From JAFGHJ01 sp964523975 (lineage in GTDB: Bacteria; Hydrothermota; UBA3072), in contig CAZGBM010000052.1 in NCBI GenBank assembly GCA_964523975.1, positions 1 to 15,240 of the forward strand: a DNA stretch of 15,240 nt. The letters are read 5' to 3'. The notes beneath the pieces are model-generated. The model was not told where the DNA came from, ran no database searches, and saw nothing but the letters and a program-made list of their open reading frames with translations. How positions within the stretch are numbered: the stretch's first letter is position 1; each line of letters begins with the position of its first letter. Positions 1 through 8,004 of this stretch are shown here, in pieces. A program made the translations under genes and the position numbers.

Positions 1-465
1 TCACCACAGAGTACTCAGAGAGAAGCTAAACACACAGAGAACACTGAGCCAACCATACAACCCATTTTCATTTTGTTTTTTTAAAATAAATCCAGTTAAT
101 CTTGTTAATCCTGTCAGAATTTGTTAGTGTGTTAGTGGGTGGGGGGGCTGGTTTTAAGCAACAAAAATTTTTTTCTCTGTGTCTCCGCCTGCCCCGTAGG
201 GAAGAATGACTGTATCGGGGTGGCTCTGTGTGAGATTAATTTTGGCGTCGCGGGGTGGGTTTTTAAACTACAAATAAAAATCTTTTATATCTGCGTTCAT
301 CTGCGTCCAAATATTAGGTATTAGAATTTTGGGTTTGGGATTTAGTTGAACAACAAAAAAAATCTTGTAAATCTTGTTAATCCTGTCTAAATTTTTTCGG
401 GGGTGGGATGAGTTTTAAAATCCATAACATCCTGAGTTTATCTGCGTCCTATCTCAGTAAATGAC
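1..465. repeat. Gene-free spacer made of short tandem-repeat cassettes
   Basis: No convincing gene is present downstream of the HPt stop codon. The spacer holds several short arrays: CACAGAG-like units at 4-48; TTAATCTTG-type 9-bp units at 92-115; CTCTGTG at 173-186; ATCTGCGTTC-type 10-bp units at 287-308; AATCTTGTA-type 9-bp units at 361-387; and one TTATCTGCGTCC unit near 437-449. Between them are G-rich blocks ending in TTTTAA: 137-157, 252-268 and 399-420. The order G-rich block, TTTTAA, A-rich linker, array repeats along the plus strand. The short open frame at 139-324 crosses these repeats and has no ribosome binding site or recognisable protein. Function is unknown. Confidence 0.75.
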
Positions 466-774
466 TTATTCCTCCGCGATTTCAACTCTACCAAGATAAT
501 CCTTCAGGTCTTGTATTCCTTTCTTAATCTTTTCGATATTTTTCTCCTTCGCTGCAATTTCTATAAACTTTCCTATCTCGGAAATGCCGTCAAATCCATA
601 GCTTGTGCCCGAGCCTTTCATACTGTGACCCAGTCGTTCGATATGTTCGAAATTTTGTGTCCCGAGACAGGATTCCATATCTCTTATATCTTTTTCTCTA
701 TTCTGTAAAAAACCGGGAATAAGGTCAGCTATTTCCGGGTCCACTTTTACGATAATTTTTTCTTTATTATTCAT
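466..774 (-). CDS. Stand-alone histidine phosphotransfer (HPt) protein
   Basis: This 102-residue protein is the usual size of a single HPt four-helix bundle. The phospho-accepting histidine is H50 in LGHSMKGSG, which matches the family pattern HxxKGxS/G. The rest is helical and charged, with no signal peptide or membrane segment, so it should be cytosolic. Its ATG follows a strong Shine-Dalgarno GGAGG with a short spacer, and it lies 13 nt downstream of the hybrid kinase gene, so the two are almost certainly co-transcribed. The expected role is to take phosphate from one of the kinase's receiver domains and pass it to a response regulator. No output regulator is encoded in this window, so the target is unknown. 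Confidence 0.9.
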   Translation of the reverse strand: MNNKEKIIVKVDPEIADLIPGFLQNREKDIRDMESCLGTQNFEHIERLGHSMKGSGTSYGFDGISEIGKFIEIAAKEKNIEKIKKGIQDLKDYLGRVEIAEE

Positions 775-787
775 AACACCTCCTCTT

Positions 788-3331
788 TCATAGACCTAAT
801 TTATCGGCAAACTCTTTTAAGACGTTAAGCAACGTCTCCATTTTCACAGGTTTCGCAAGATGAGTATTGCAGCCGGCATCCAGACTTTTCTCGGCATCAC
901 CTTTCAATGCAAACGCGGTAAGTGCGATTACCGGAGTTTCCTGGGCGCCAACTCTCTTCTCCCAGGTTCGTATTTTCTTTGTAGCCGTATAGCCATCCAT
1001 AACCGGCATCTGCATATCCATTAAAACCAGATCATATACATTTTTCTTGAACTTTTCGAACGCAATCTTTCCGTCCTCTGCTTCGTCTATTTCAACCTGA
1101 GAATCCTTCAGGAAAGCTTTTATAAGCAAACGATTGTCTTCCGTATCTTCCACGAGTAAAATCTTCATTGCAGGAAGGTCGGATGCCTTTATTTTTTTAA
1201 TTTCTTCTTTCTTTTTAGCTTTCCATAAACCGAGCGTCGTCAAAATGGCATTTTTCAATTCATCCCGCTTAATCGGTTTTACAAGATAACACCCTATACC
1301 TAATTTGTCTATTATATTCAAATCCGTCATTCGGTAATCCGAAGTGAGCATCATTATCGTGGTAGTCTCTTCGCTTTTTTTATCTTCCCTTATGATTTCC
1401 GCAACTTCAAATCCGTCAACCGAAGGCATTCGCCTATCAAGCAAAACCAGACGGAATTGTTCACCTTTTTTCCTGGCAGATTTTATTATAGAAATCGCTT
1501 CTTCACCTCCCGAAGCCTCCACGACATTTGCATCCCAGGCTGTAAGAATCTCCTTCAGTATCAACCTGTTCGTAGCGTTATCATCCACAATAAGAGTCGA
1601 GATGCCCCTTACATCTACTTCCTTCGGTTCGACATAAGTATGAGTTTTCTTTTCTTTTTGCAGGCCGAATTCCACGGTAAAGAAAAATTCGCTTCCCTTT
1701 CCTTCCTCGCTTCGTACCCACATCTTCCCCCCCATCAATTCGACAAGCCGCTTGGATATACTCAAACCCAGACCCGTCCCACCGAATTTCCGGGTAGTCG
1801 AAGAATCAGCCTGCTTGAAACTGTCGAATATGACTTCCTGCTTATCTTTAGCTATTCCGATACCGGTATCTTTTACGGAAAACAACAAACAAACTCCGTC
1901 TTTTTCTTTTGTTTTGCATTCCAACCCATCTTTTTCCGCAAGACTGACACTCAATACCACCTCTCCCTCATCTGTAAATTTAATCGAATTCCCGATAAGA
2001 TTAACCAATATTTGACGCAGACGATATGCATCTCCGATAAGTTTAACAGGAACTTCCGGAGAAATATGGTCTATGAATTCTACATTTTTCATATGAGCTT
2101 TGATAGCAAGAATATCGCAGACTTTTTCAACAAGACGGTCAAGCTCGAATTCACTTTTCTCGATTTCAACGTCCCCGCACTCGATTTTGGAAATATCTAG
2201 GACATCATTGATTATCGCAAGGAGCGTCTCTCCAGCTTCTCTTAACACTTTAAGATAATCACGTTGTGTTTTGGAAAGAACAGTTTCTTCCAGAATTTCG
2301 CACATTCCTATTATGGCATTCATAGGTGTACGAATCTCATGGCTCATTATTGCCAGGAAAGTACTCTTTGCCAGAGAGGCTTTTTGAGCGGCCGTCCGTG
2401 CTTCGACCAGTTCTTCTTCTCTCTTCTTGTTCTCGGTTACATCTCTTGAAATACCTAAAGTACCGATTATATTTCCTTTTTCGTCATAACGCGGAATTTT
2501 CGTTGTCGAAACCCAGGTTATCCTTCCGTCAGCATAGGTCTCTTTCTCGACTTTCCCGACTATTGGTATACCCGTTTTCATAACTTCCTGTTCGTCCTTA
2601 TACGCCGGTTCCGCATGTTCCCTGGTAAAGTAATCAAAATCCGTTTTACCTATCAAATCTTTTGTATCGGAAGCTCCGAGCCATTCAGCCAGTGATTTAC
2701 TCACCTGCACGAAACGGCTTTTCTTATCTTTAAAGTAAACATGGTCAGGTGTATTATCGAGAAGAGAAGTGAGCAGATTGCTTTTTAAAACGACTTCTTT
2801 ATCCAACTCCTCAAGTCGTTCTTCTATTTTTCTTTCCAATATTTTCTTTTCCGTTACCTCACGTGTAATACCTATTATTCCTATTATATTGCCTTTCTCG
2901 TCTCTTAAAGGAGCTTTGGCAGTCGACAAGTATACTTTTTCACCGTCTACAATCTCCGTTTCCTCCCTGTCTATAATAGGTTTCCCTGTTTTCATTATTA
3001 GTAACTCATCCTTACGAGCCAATTTAGCATGTTCTTTCGAAAAAAGGTCGAAATCGGTCTTTCCTATTAATTTCCCTATAGAATTCAATGGAGGAGCACC
3101 CCTCTGCTTTAGAAAGTATTCACTTACTCGAAGAAATCGTCCTTCCTTATCCTTGAAATAAACGGAAATCGGAATGTTATCAAGAAAACTTTTGAATAGT
3201 CCCCGTTCACGAATTAATTCCTTCTCTAATTGCTGAAAACGACCTTCGGTTTTTTGAAGCTCGGAGATTCTTTTGCGTAAATCTTTTAATTCCTTTAACA
3301 ATTGCTTATCTGTTTTTTTATTCTCTTCCAT
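788..3331 (-). CDS. Soluble hybrid sensor histidine kinase (PAS-PAS-HisKA-HATPase-REC-REC)
   Basis: The 847-residue protein starts with a charged coiled coil (about 1-45), then two PAS domains (about 45-162 and 184-302) with the same FKDK, LIGKTDFD and MKTGxPI words. HisKA has H331 in MSHEIRTPMN. The ATPase domain shows N448 (N box), DTGIGI near 488 and the GGTGLGLSI loop near 517. Receiver 1 (about 578-700) has D583/D584, phospho-Asp D632, T663 and K685. Receiver 2 (about 722-845) has E728/D729, D772, T805 and K827. All catalytic residues are intact. There is no transmembrane segment, so it should sense a cytosolic signal through PAS. The HPt protein encoded just downstream is the likely phosphorelay partner. 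The ATG has no visible Shine-Dalgarno. Confidence 0.95.
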   Translation of the reverse strand: MEENKKTDKQLLKELKDLRKRISELQKTEGRFQQLEKELIRERGLFKSFLDNIPISVYFKDKEGRFLRVSEYFLKQRGAPPLNSIGKLIGKTDFDLFSKEHAKLARKDELLIMKTGKPIIDREETEIVDGEKVYLSTAKAPLRDEKGNIIGIIGITREVTEKKILERKIEERLEELDKEVVLKSNLLTSLLDNTPDHVYFKDKKSRFVQVSKSLAEWLGASDTKDLIGKTDFDYFTREHAEPAYKDEQEVMKTGIPIVGKVEKETYADGRITWVSTTKIPRYDEKGNIIGTLGISRDVTENKKREEELVEARTAAQKASLAKSTFLAIMSHEIRTPMNAIIGMCEILEETVLSKTQRDYLKVLREAGETLLAIINDVLDISKIECGDVEIEKSEFELDRLVEKVCDILAIKAHMKNVEFIDHISPEVPVKLIGDAYRLRQILVNLIGNSIKFTDEGEVVLSVSLAEKDGLECKTKEKDGVCLLFSVKDTGIGIAKDKQEVIFDSFKQADSSTTRKFGGTGLGLSISKRLVELMGGKMWVRSEEGKGSEFFFTVEFGLQKEKKTHTYVEPKEVDVRGISTLIVDDNATNRLILKEILTAWDANVVEASGGEEAISIIKSARKKGEQFRLVLLDRRMPSVDGFEVAEIIREDKKSEETTTIMMLTSDYRMTDLNIIDKLGIGCYLVKPIKRDELKNAILTTLGLWKAKKKEEIKKIKASDLPAMKILLVEDTEDNRLLIKAFLKDSQVEIDEAEDGKIAFEKFKKNVYDLVLMDMQMPVMDGYTATKKIRTWEKRVGAQETPVIALTAFALKGDAEKSLDAGCNTHLAKPVKMETLLNVLKEFADKLGL

Positions 3332-3665
3332 AATAATATAAAACCAATAAACAAGCTAAAGCACGAATATCACACTTAAAAGTTATGGAAAAAAACAAAA
3401 AAGTAAAGGGCTGAAGTTTGTTTTTTCAAAAAAACACAATTTTTTACTTTTTAATTGGCCACGAAGGCACAAAGTCACAAAGCCCCACCCACTCCCAATT
3501 TTCCTCTTTTTGTTAAAAAATCCAATCTACAACCTAAATTTCTAAATATATAGATCTCGTAGTTTTTATTTTTTGATTTTTTACATCAACTACATGTCCT
3601 ACATGCGCAAATTTTTTTGTTTTTTCTGCGGTTAGCCGTAAGCGGCAAGCCGAGAGCGACTTTGT
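3332..3665. other. Gene-free spacer between sppA and the kinase
   Basis: No gene is seen here. The spacer contains a CACAAAG-type array at 3459-3482, next to a G-rich block on the minus strand (about 3483-3497 read as C-rich on plus). It also has a TACATGTCC-type 9-bp array at 3582-3607 and a GC-rich seven-base array at 3628-3662. The part nearest the kinase gene (3332-3450) is A/T-rich. It contains a TATATT word (3335-3340, minus strand) just before the kinase ATG but no credible -35 box, so I do not call a promoter. Confidence 0.65.
3628..3662 (-). repeat. Five tandem GC-rich heptads right after sppA
   Basis: Read with transcription, this is five consecutive seven-base units of consensus TNNCSGC (for example TTGCCGC, TTACGGC), starting 3 nt after the sppA stop codon. 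Adjacent units are partly self-complementary: 3629-3638 and 3643-3652 can pair as an 8-of-10 stem with a 4-nt loop. No U-tract follows on the transcript; the next bases are A-rich. It therefore does not look like a standard intrinsic terminator, although it could block 3' exonucleases. Confidence 0.7.
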
Positions 3666-5894
3666 CTATTTCCCGAATTCAAGCCTGGCAGGTTCAAAAT
3701 ACAGGTACGGTTCTTCAAGCAATTTAAGTATAGGCAGATAAGAACTCTCTCTTATCCCGAACAGGCGTTCAAGAAACTTCAACGGCTTCGGTAAAAGAAC
3801 AACTTTATAATGTTGAATACCTGCTTCATCCCCTGCAACTTTAATAGCATCAAGCAGGCCTCCATACTGGTCAACAAGAGAGATTTCCTTAGCGGAAAGT
3901 CCGCTCCAGATCCTTCCCTGTGCGACGGAATCCACTTTCTCGACCGTCAATTCTCGTGACGTAGCGACAGTTTCCGTAAACTGGTCGTATATATGTCTTA
4001 GCATCCTTTCAAACACTTCTCTTTCGTAATGAGAGAAAGGACGTTGACCGCTGAAAGCGTCGGCATGTTCTCCCCATTTCACGATATCATGGGTGATGCC
4101 AAGTTTGTTATACAAGCCCTCCGTAACAAATTTCGTGCCCCAGACGCCGATAGAACCCGTAAGAGTCATCCTGTCGGCCAATATTTTATCGGCAGGGGCC
4201 GCTATATAGTACCCTCCGGATGCCGCCATATCCCCCATAGATATTACAACGGGTTTTTTCTCCTTCAATCTTAAAATCTCCCTGTATATCAAATCAGATG
4301 CAGTACTGCTTCCGCCGCCTGAATTTATACGCAGAACTACGGCTTTTACAGATTTATCTTTTCTCAATTTCTCGAGTTCACTTATCACCGATTCCGACCC
4401 TATGGTAGAACTCCCAAAAATCGGAATATCCAGAGGAGAACGAGAACTCTCTCCTACAATTATAGTTCCTTCAAGGTTTAGAACTGCTATTTTCGGCGGG
4501 TCGATTACCATAAATTCTCTCGGAATACTTTTCCCTCTCCAGACTTTCCCCTCGCCTTTGACACCTGCAAAAGTTTTAATTTCGTCGAAATAAGCTATTG
4601 TGTCTATCAATCTCTCTTTTACTGCCTCCTCCGGAGTAAAACAACCAAGAGAATCTATCAGACTCTTTATCTTATTCTCGTCAATACTTCTCGAATCTGA
4701 GATTTCTCCTACAATCACTTCTACGAGGTCATCAAGGAACTTCTTTATCTGTTCTCTGTCATATTGGCTCATCTCCTCTTTTGTAAACATATCTACTGCA
4801 GTCTTGTATTTACCGACACTACCAACCTCGGCTTCTATACCTAACCTATCCAGAGTTCCTTTTATGTACATCTTGGACAGGTAGAGCCCCGGAAAATAAA
4901 TCATACCTGCAGGTGAAACAGAGATAAAATCTGCGGCAGAAGCGAGGTACAAATCCCTGAAATCAAGAAAGTCGGAATGAACGACGAGAAATTTATCCTT
5001 TGCGATTTCCAGAAGCTGAGCCCTTACCTCTTCTGCCTGGGCAAACCCCAGCGAGTTGTTTTTTATATAAACGACTACGCTATCGATTCTTTTTCTTCCC
5101 TTAATATAATCCAGAAGATTCAAAAGATTGTAAAAAGAATATTCTCTTCCCAAAATACCTTCCAAATTCGGGACTTCCGGATAATCCCCTTCGATTTCAA
5201 TAATTACGGAGCGGCTGTCCTCTTTGAACATGGTCGGATAAGGCACAACCGAAGCAGTTATAATTCCTTCGTCACCTCCGTCTCCGTGATAACCGCCGAA
5301 AAGCAAATTACCGAGAGAAAATTCCAACCCGCCGTAGATTTTACCTTTCCTGAAGTCGTTGTCCAGAGGCAAGAACGAAACATTCAACTTTACCCCTTCT
5401 AAAACTTCCAGAGTACCGGTTAAACTAAGAATAGAATATTCCGTTCCGCTTGGACTTCTATCAATAAAAAAATCCGAAGTCAGAGTCAGCCTATCCCAAC
5501 CGGGTATCACCGAAAGACCGAAGGTAAAATCATAACCCTCGTGGCTCGGGAAATTAGTGGTAAAACCTATAGAAGTCCATTTATGCGGACGGAACATCGT
5601 ACCCAGAGTGTATTTATCGTCCCATGAAGAATACATGTAACCGAGCGAAAATTTATCTTTATAATGAAGAGGACTCGTACCTGTCATAAATTCCATGGAA
5701 TCGCTCATGAATCGAACGCCTCCCGCAAAACCGAGAAAAGGTATGTTCATCGAAACCCAGTAATCTTCGGTTCGGACGGAAACTTCCGGATAAGAATGAA
5801 TGGATAACCCTGCCGGATTCGAATAAAGCGCCCTGGAACGTTCCGAAGTTGCAATAGAAAGATTAACGTATGAAACCAGAATTAAAAACAACAA
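3666..5894 (-). CDS. sppA: SppA-family S49 protease with N-terminal outer-membrane-barrel-like domain
   Basis: The 742-residue protein has two parts. Residues 1-15 are hydrophobic and resemble an export signal, though without basic residues. Residues 20-215 start with RALYSNPAGL, the phrase typical of PorV/UPF0164-type outer-membrane barrels, and are rich in alternating aromatic strands. Residues about 225-715 form a tandem S49 peptidase of the long SppA type. The general base is K364 in VGKYKTAV and the nucleophile is S559 in GDMAASGGYY, 195 residues apart, close to the E. coli SppA K209/S409 pair. The usual NSPGGS is NSGGGS here. Known SppA degrades residual signal peptides; the barrel suggests placement at the outer membrane. 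It starts at TTG (5894, or TTG 5891) behind a perfect AGGAGG. Confidence 0.9.
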   Translation of the reverse strand: MLFLILVSYVNLSIATSERSRALYSNPAGLSIHSYPEVSVRTEDYWVSMNIPFLGFAGGVRFMSDSMEFMTGTSPLHYKDKFSLGYMYSSWDDKYTLGTMFRPHKWTSIGFTTNFPSHEGYDFTFGLSVIPGWDRLTLTSDFFIDRSPSGTEYSILSLTGTLEVLEGVKLNVSFLPLDNDFRKGKIYGGLEFSLGNLLFGGYHGDGGDEGIITASVVPYPTMFKEDSRSVIIEIEGDYPEVPNLEGILGREYSFYNLLNLLDYIKGRKRIDSVVVYIKNNSLGFAQAEEVRAQLLEIAKDKFLVVHSDFLDFRDLYLASAADFISVSPAGMIYFPGLYLSKMYIKGTLDRLGIEAEVGSVGKYKTAVDMFTKEEMSQYDREQIKKFLDDLVEVIVGEISDSRSIDENKIKSLIDSLGCFTPEEAVKERLIDTIAYFDEIKTFAGVKGEGKVWRGKSIPREFMVIDPPKIAVLNLEGTIIVGESSRSPLDIPIFGSSTIGSESVISELEKLRKDKSVKAVVLRINSGGGSSTASDLIYREILRLKEKKPVVISMGDMAASGGYYIAAPADKILADRMTLTGSIGVWGTKFVTEGLYNKLGITHDIVKWGEHADAFSGQRPFSHYEREVFERMLRHIYDQFTETVATSRELTVEKVDSVAQGRIWSGLSAKEISLVDQYGGLLDAIKVAGDEAGIQHYKVVLLPKPLKFLERLFGIRESSYLPILKLLEEPYLYFEPARLEFGK

Positions 5895-5924
5895 ATTGCC
5901 CTCCTTATATTATATTAAATAATG

Positions 5925-5949
5925 CCACAGAGACACAGAGAATACAGAG
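5925..5949 (+). repeat. CACAGAG-type short tandem array
   Basis: Three CACAGAG-like units with 8-9 bp spacing lie about 30 nt upstream of the sppA start. On the minus strand they read as CTCTGTG units downstream of a G-rich block. The same unit occurs at 4-48, 10573-10634 and 13460-13476. Confidence 0.75.
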
Positions 5950-5983
5950 ACTTTTCTGCTTTCTCCCCAAAAACCCATTTCTT

Positions 5984-6089
5984 AACAACAAATTGCACAA
6001 ATCTCACAAATAAAATAAGAATAATCATTATTTTATTTAAAAAAAGAAATTTTTTGCTTTCATTCGTGTTATTTGTGTTATTCGTTGTT
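5984..6089. repeat. 106-nt imperfect palindromic element, copy A
   Basis: The left arm 5984-6011 and right arm 6062-6089 are inverted copies matching at 22 of 28 positions, separated by a 50-nt A/T-rich loop. The arms are built from CACAAAT/CACGAAT units at 9-bp spacing, beginning AACAAC. The element lies between the icd stop and the sppA start. A second copy of exactly the same total length is at 10733-10838. No coding capacity is visible, so it could be a non-autonomous mobile or structural repeat. There is no clear target-site duplication. Confidence 0.75.
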
Positions 6090-6091
6090 TC

Positions 6092-6168
6092 TCCTTTTTC
6101 GGTTTTGATTTATCATTTTCCATTTTGATGTTTAATTTTTACATTTTAGCGGCTCTGCCGCAATGCTA
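6092..6168 (-). repeat. Heptad array starting at the icd stop codon
   Basis: Read with transcription, eight A-rich seven-base units (6147-6092, for example AAAATGG, AAAATGA) follow three GC-richer units that begin with the icd stop codon itself at 6168. The seven-base frame is continuous. The GC part contains a small perfect hairpin, GCGGC-AGA-GCCGC (6149-6161), immediately after the stop. No U-tract follows it. The array ends 2 nt before palindrome copy A. Confidence 0.6.
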
Positions 6169-7479
6169 TTCCATTCTCTCGATAATAGCTTCGGCAAATT
6201 CGGAAGTTTTTATCGGCTTAACTCCTTCCATCTGTCTCGCAAAGTCGTACGTAACTTTCTTATCCGTAAAAGCTTTTTCGAGTCCTTTTTCAATCAAATC
6301 TGCCGCTTTATCCCATTTTAAATATCTGAGCATCATGACACCCGAAAGAATAAGCGAAGAGGGATTAACTTTATCAAGTCCTCTGTATTTGGGAGCTGAA
6401 CCATGAGTAGGCTCGAAAAGCGCCACGTTATCGCCCATATTTGCTCCCGGAGCAATGCCAAGACCTCCGATTTGTCCCGCAGCAGCATCGGAAAGGTAAT
6501 CTCCATTCAAATTGGGAAGAGCGATAACCTCGTACTCGTCGGGACGGGTAAGAAGCTGCATAAACATCTGGTCTGCCATCCGGTCTTTTATGACTATTCT
6601 ATTTCCCGGTTCTCCTGCAGGTCTTCCTCCACGTAAATTCTTGAATGCTCCTTCTTTCGTTATGGGAGTTACCCCATCTTCTGCTCTTAACTGGTCGTAA
6701 AGCTCATCCTCGGTAATTATATGTTCTCTGAACTCTTCTATTGCCAGCTCATATCCCCACTTCTTGAAAGCACCCTCGGTGAATTTCATAATGTTACCTT
6801 TATGAACAATGGTAACGCTGCCTCTTTTATTATCGATGGCATATTGAATCGCTTTCCTGACTAGTCTCTTTGTCTTCGATTCACTGATAGGCTTAATCCC
6901 TATCCCCGCATCATATTGAAGTTTTGTTCTCATCTCTTTATTGAGAAAATCGATAACTTTTTTTGCCTCTGCACTTCCTTCTTCCCATTCTATTCCGGAA
7001 TATACATCTTCGGTATTCTCCCTGAAAATAACGATATTCATTTTTTCGGGGCTCCGGAGAGGCGACGGAACACCCTGATAGTATTTTACCGGTCGGACAC
7101 ACGCATACAGGTTCAGCAATTGTCTTAAAGAAACATTCAGACTTCTGTATCCACCTGCCACCGGAGTCGTCAAAGGCCCTTTTATCGCCACATTAAAGTA
7201 TTTAATAGCCGTAAGGGTATCTCCGGGTAATGGTTCTCCGTATCTCTCAACCGCTTTTTCTCCCGCAAAAATTTCAAACCATTCTATTTTTCTCTTTATC
7301 TTATATGCGGACTTAACCGCCTCATCCCAGACCTTAATGGAAGCATTCATTATATCGGGACCGATGCCGTCGCCTTCGATAAAAGGTATTATCGGATTGG
7401 GAGGAACATTCAATTCTCCTTCCTTCCGTTCTATCTTTTCTCCTCTTATGGGCAAATTGAGTCTTTCAAACTTAATCAT
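6166..7479 (-). CDS. icd: NADP-dependent isocitrate dehydrogenase
   Basis: The enzyme oxidatively decarboxylates isocitrate to 2-oxoglutarate in the cytosol. From the ATG at 7479 the protein has 437 residues and follows the E. coli Icd pattern closely. S113 (the phosphorylation site in E. coli) sits in RSLNVSLRQ, with R119, R129, R153 and Y160 as substrate-binding/catalytic residues, K227 in VHKGNIMKF, and D327/D331 in the NLNGDY metal region. NADP preference is supported by K364-Y365 and Y411/R415, which correspond to E. coli K344-Y345 and Y391/R395. A GTG codon 6 nt upstream is better read as the end of the Shine-Dalgarno GGGAGAGGTG. It is the last gene of the gltA-leuC-leuD-icd operon, 18 nt after leuD. 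Confidence 0.96.
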   Translation of the reverse strand: MIKFERLNLPIRGEKIERKEGELNVPPNPIIPFIEGDGIGPDIMNASIKVWDEAVKSAYKIKRKIEWFEIFAGEKAVERYGEPLPGDTLTAIKYFNVAIKGPLTTPVAGGYRSLNVSLRQLLNLYACVRPVKYYQGVPSPLRSPEKMNIVIFRENTEDVYSGIEWEEGSAEAKKVIDFLNKEMRTKLQYDAGIGIKPISESKTKRLVRKAIQYAIDNKRGSVTIVHKGNIMKFTEGAFKKWGYELAIEEFREHIITEDELYDQLRAEDGVTPITKEGAFKNLRGGRPAGEPGNRIVIKDRMADQMFMQLLTRPDEYEVIALPNLNGDYLSDAAAGQIGGLGIAPGANMGDNVALFEPTHGSAPKYRGLDKVNPSSLILSGVMMLRYLKWDKAADLIEKGLEKAFTDKKVTYDFARQMEGVKPIKTSEFAEAIIERME

Positions 7480-7482
7480 CTT

Positions 7483-7492
7483 CACCTCTCCC
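7483..7492 (-). promoter_or_regulatory. Ribosome binding site that sets the icd start
   Basis: GGGAGAGGTG is followed by AAG and then ATG (7479-7477). The in-frame GTG at 7485 lies inside this site, so it would have no ribosome binding site of its own. The gltA start has the same arrangement. Confidence 0.75.
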
Positions 7493-7497
7493 TTGAA

Positions 7498-8004
7498 TTA
7501 TTTTACCTTAAAATCACCGTATTTTTTAACATGTTCTTCGATACCGCCGTCTTCTATCAATCTTCTCATAAAAGAGGAGAGAGGTAAAAAAGTCAAAATC
7601 TTCCCATTGGTCTCGTCTTTTATTTCTCCCTTTTTAAGGTCAATGGCAAGCTCATCGCCGTCATCGATTTCATCGGTATTACTCACCAGTAAAGGCAACC
7701 CTATATTAAACGAATTTCTATAAAATATTCTCGCAAATGACTTGGCAATTACACAGGAAACCCCTGCAATTTTAATAACCCTCGGAGCATGTTCCCTCGA
7801 AGAACCAAGACCGAAATTTTTACCCGCAACGATGATATCGCCCTCTTTAACTTTAAAAGCAAAATCAGGGTCAGCATCCTCAAGTACATGTTTTGCTAGT
7901 TCTTCGAGATTCGAACGAAGATGAAAATAACGTCCGGGAGTTATATGGTCAGTGGAAATATTATCTCCGAACTTCCAGACCTTTCCGGCAATGAAAGAAC
8001 TCAT
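7498..8004 (-). CDS. leuD: LeuD/aconitase-type hydro-lyase small subunit (probable aconitase partner)
   Basis: This 168-residue protein is the usual length of a free-standing swivel-domain subunit of the LeuCD/homoaconitase family. The conserved GLGSSREHAP motif (residues 65-74) binds the substrate carboxylate. The specificity loop near residues 17-30 reads STDHITPGRYFHLR, closer to the aconitase TTDHISPAG than to the DTDVIIPARYL form I associate with isopropylmalate isomerase. Its ATG overlaps the leuC stop as ATGA (8004-8001), which implies coupled translation, and a GAGGAAG lies upstream. The reading frame stays open back to 8190, but that part overlaps leuC and is unlike LeuD. With citrate synthase and isocitrate dehydrogenase in the same operon, an aconitase role is most likely; isopropylmalate or homoaconitate activity cannot be excluded. 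Confidence 0.9.
   Translation of the reverse strand: MSSFIAGKVWKFGDNISTDHITPGRYFHLRSNLEELAKHVLEDADPDFAFKVKEGDIIVAGKNFGLGSSREHAPRVIKIAGVSCVIAKSFARIFYRNSFNIGLPLLVSNTDEIDDGDELAIDLKKGEIKDETNGKILTFLPLSSFMRRLIEDGGIEEHVKKYGDFKVK

Noticed and set aside
139..324. 61-residue open frame on the plus strand in the spacer at 1-465
   Set aside because: It runs through G-rich and array repeats, has no ribosome binding site and shows no protein-like pattern.
1457..2200. Long open frame opposite the kinase gene
   Set aside because: It is antisense to conserved ATPase and receiver coding sequence, is low in complexity (Phe/Ser rich) and has no family signature.
3629..3652. Intrinsic terminator after sppA
   Set aside because: A GC stem can form, but the transcript continues into an A-rich stretch, not a U-tract.
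5909..5914. TATAAT as a -10 box for sppA
   Set aside because: There is no -35 match at a usable distance, and the predicted start site would fall inside the Shine-Dalgarno sequence.
6149..6161. Intrinsic terminator after icd
   Set aside because: The hairpin has only 5 bp and is followed by TAAAATG, with no U-tract.
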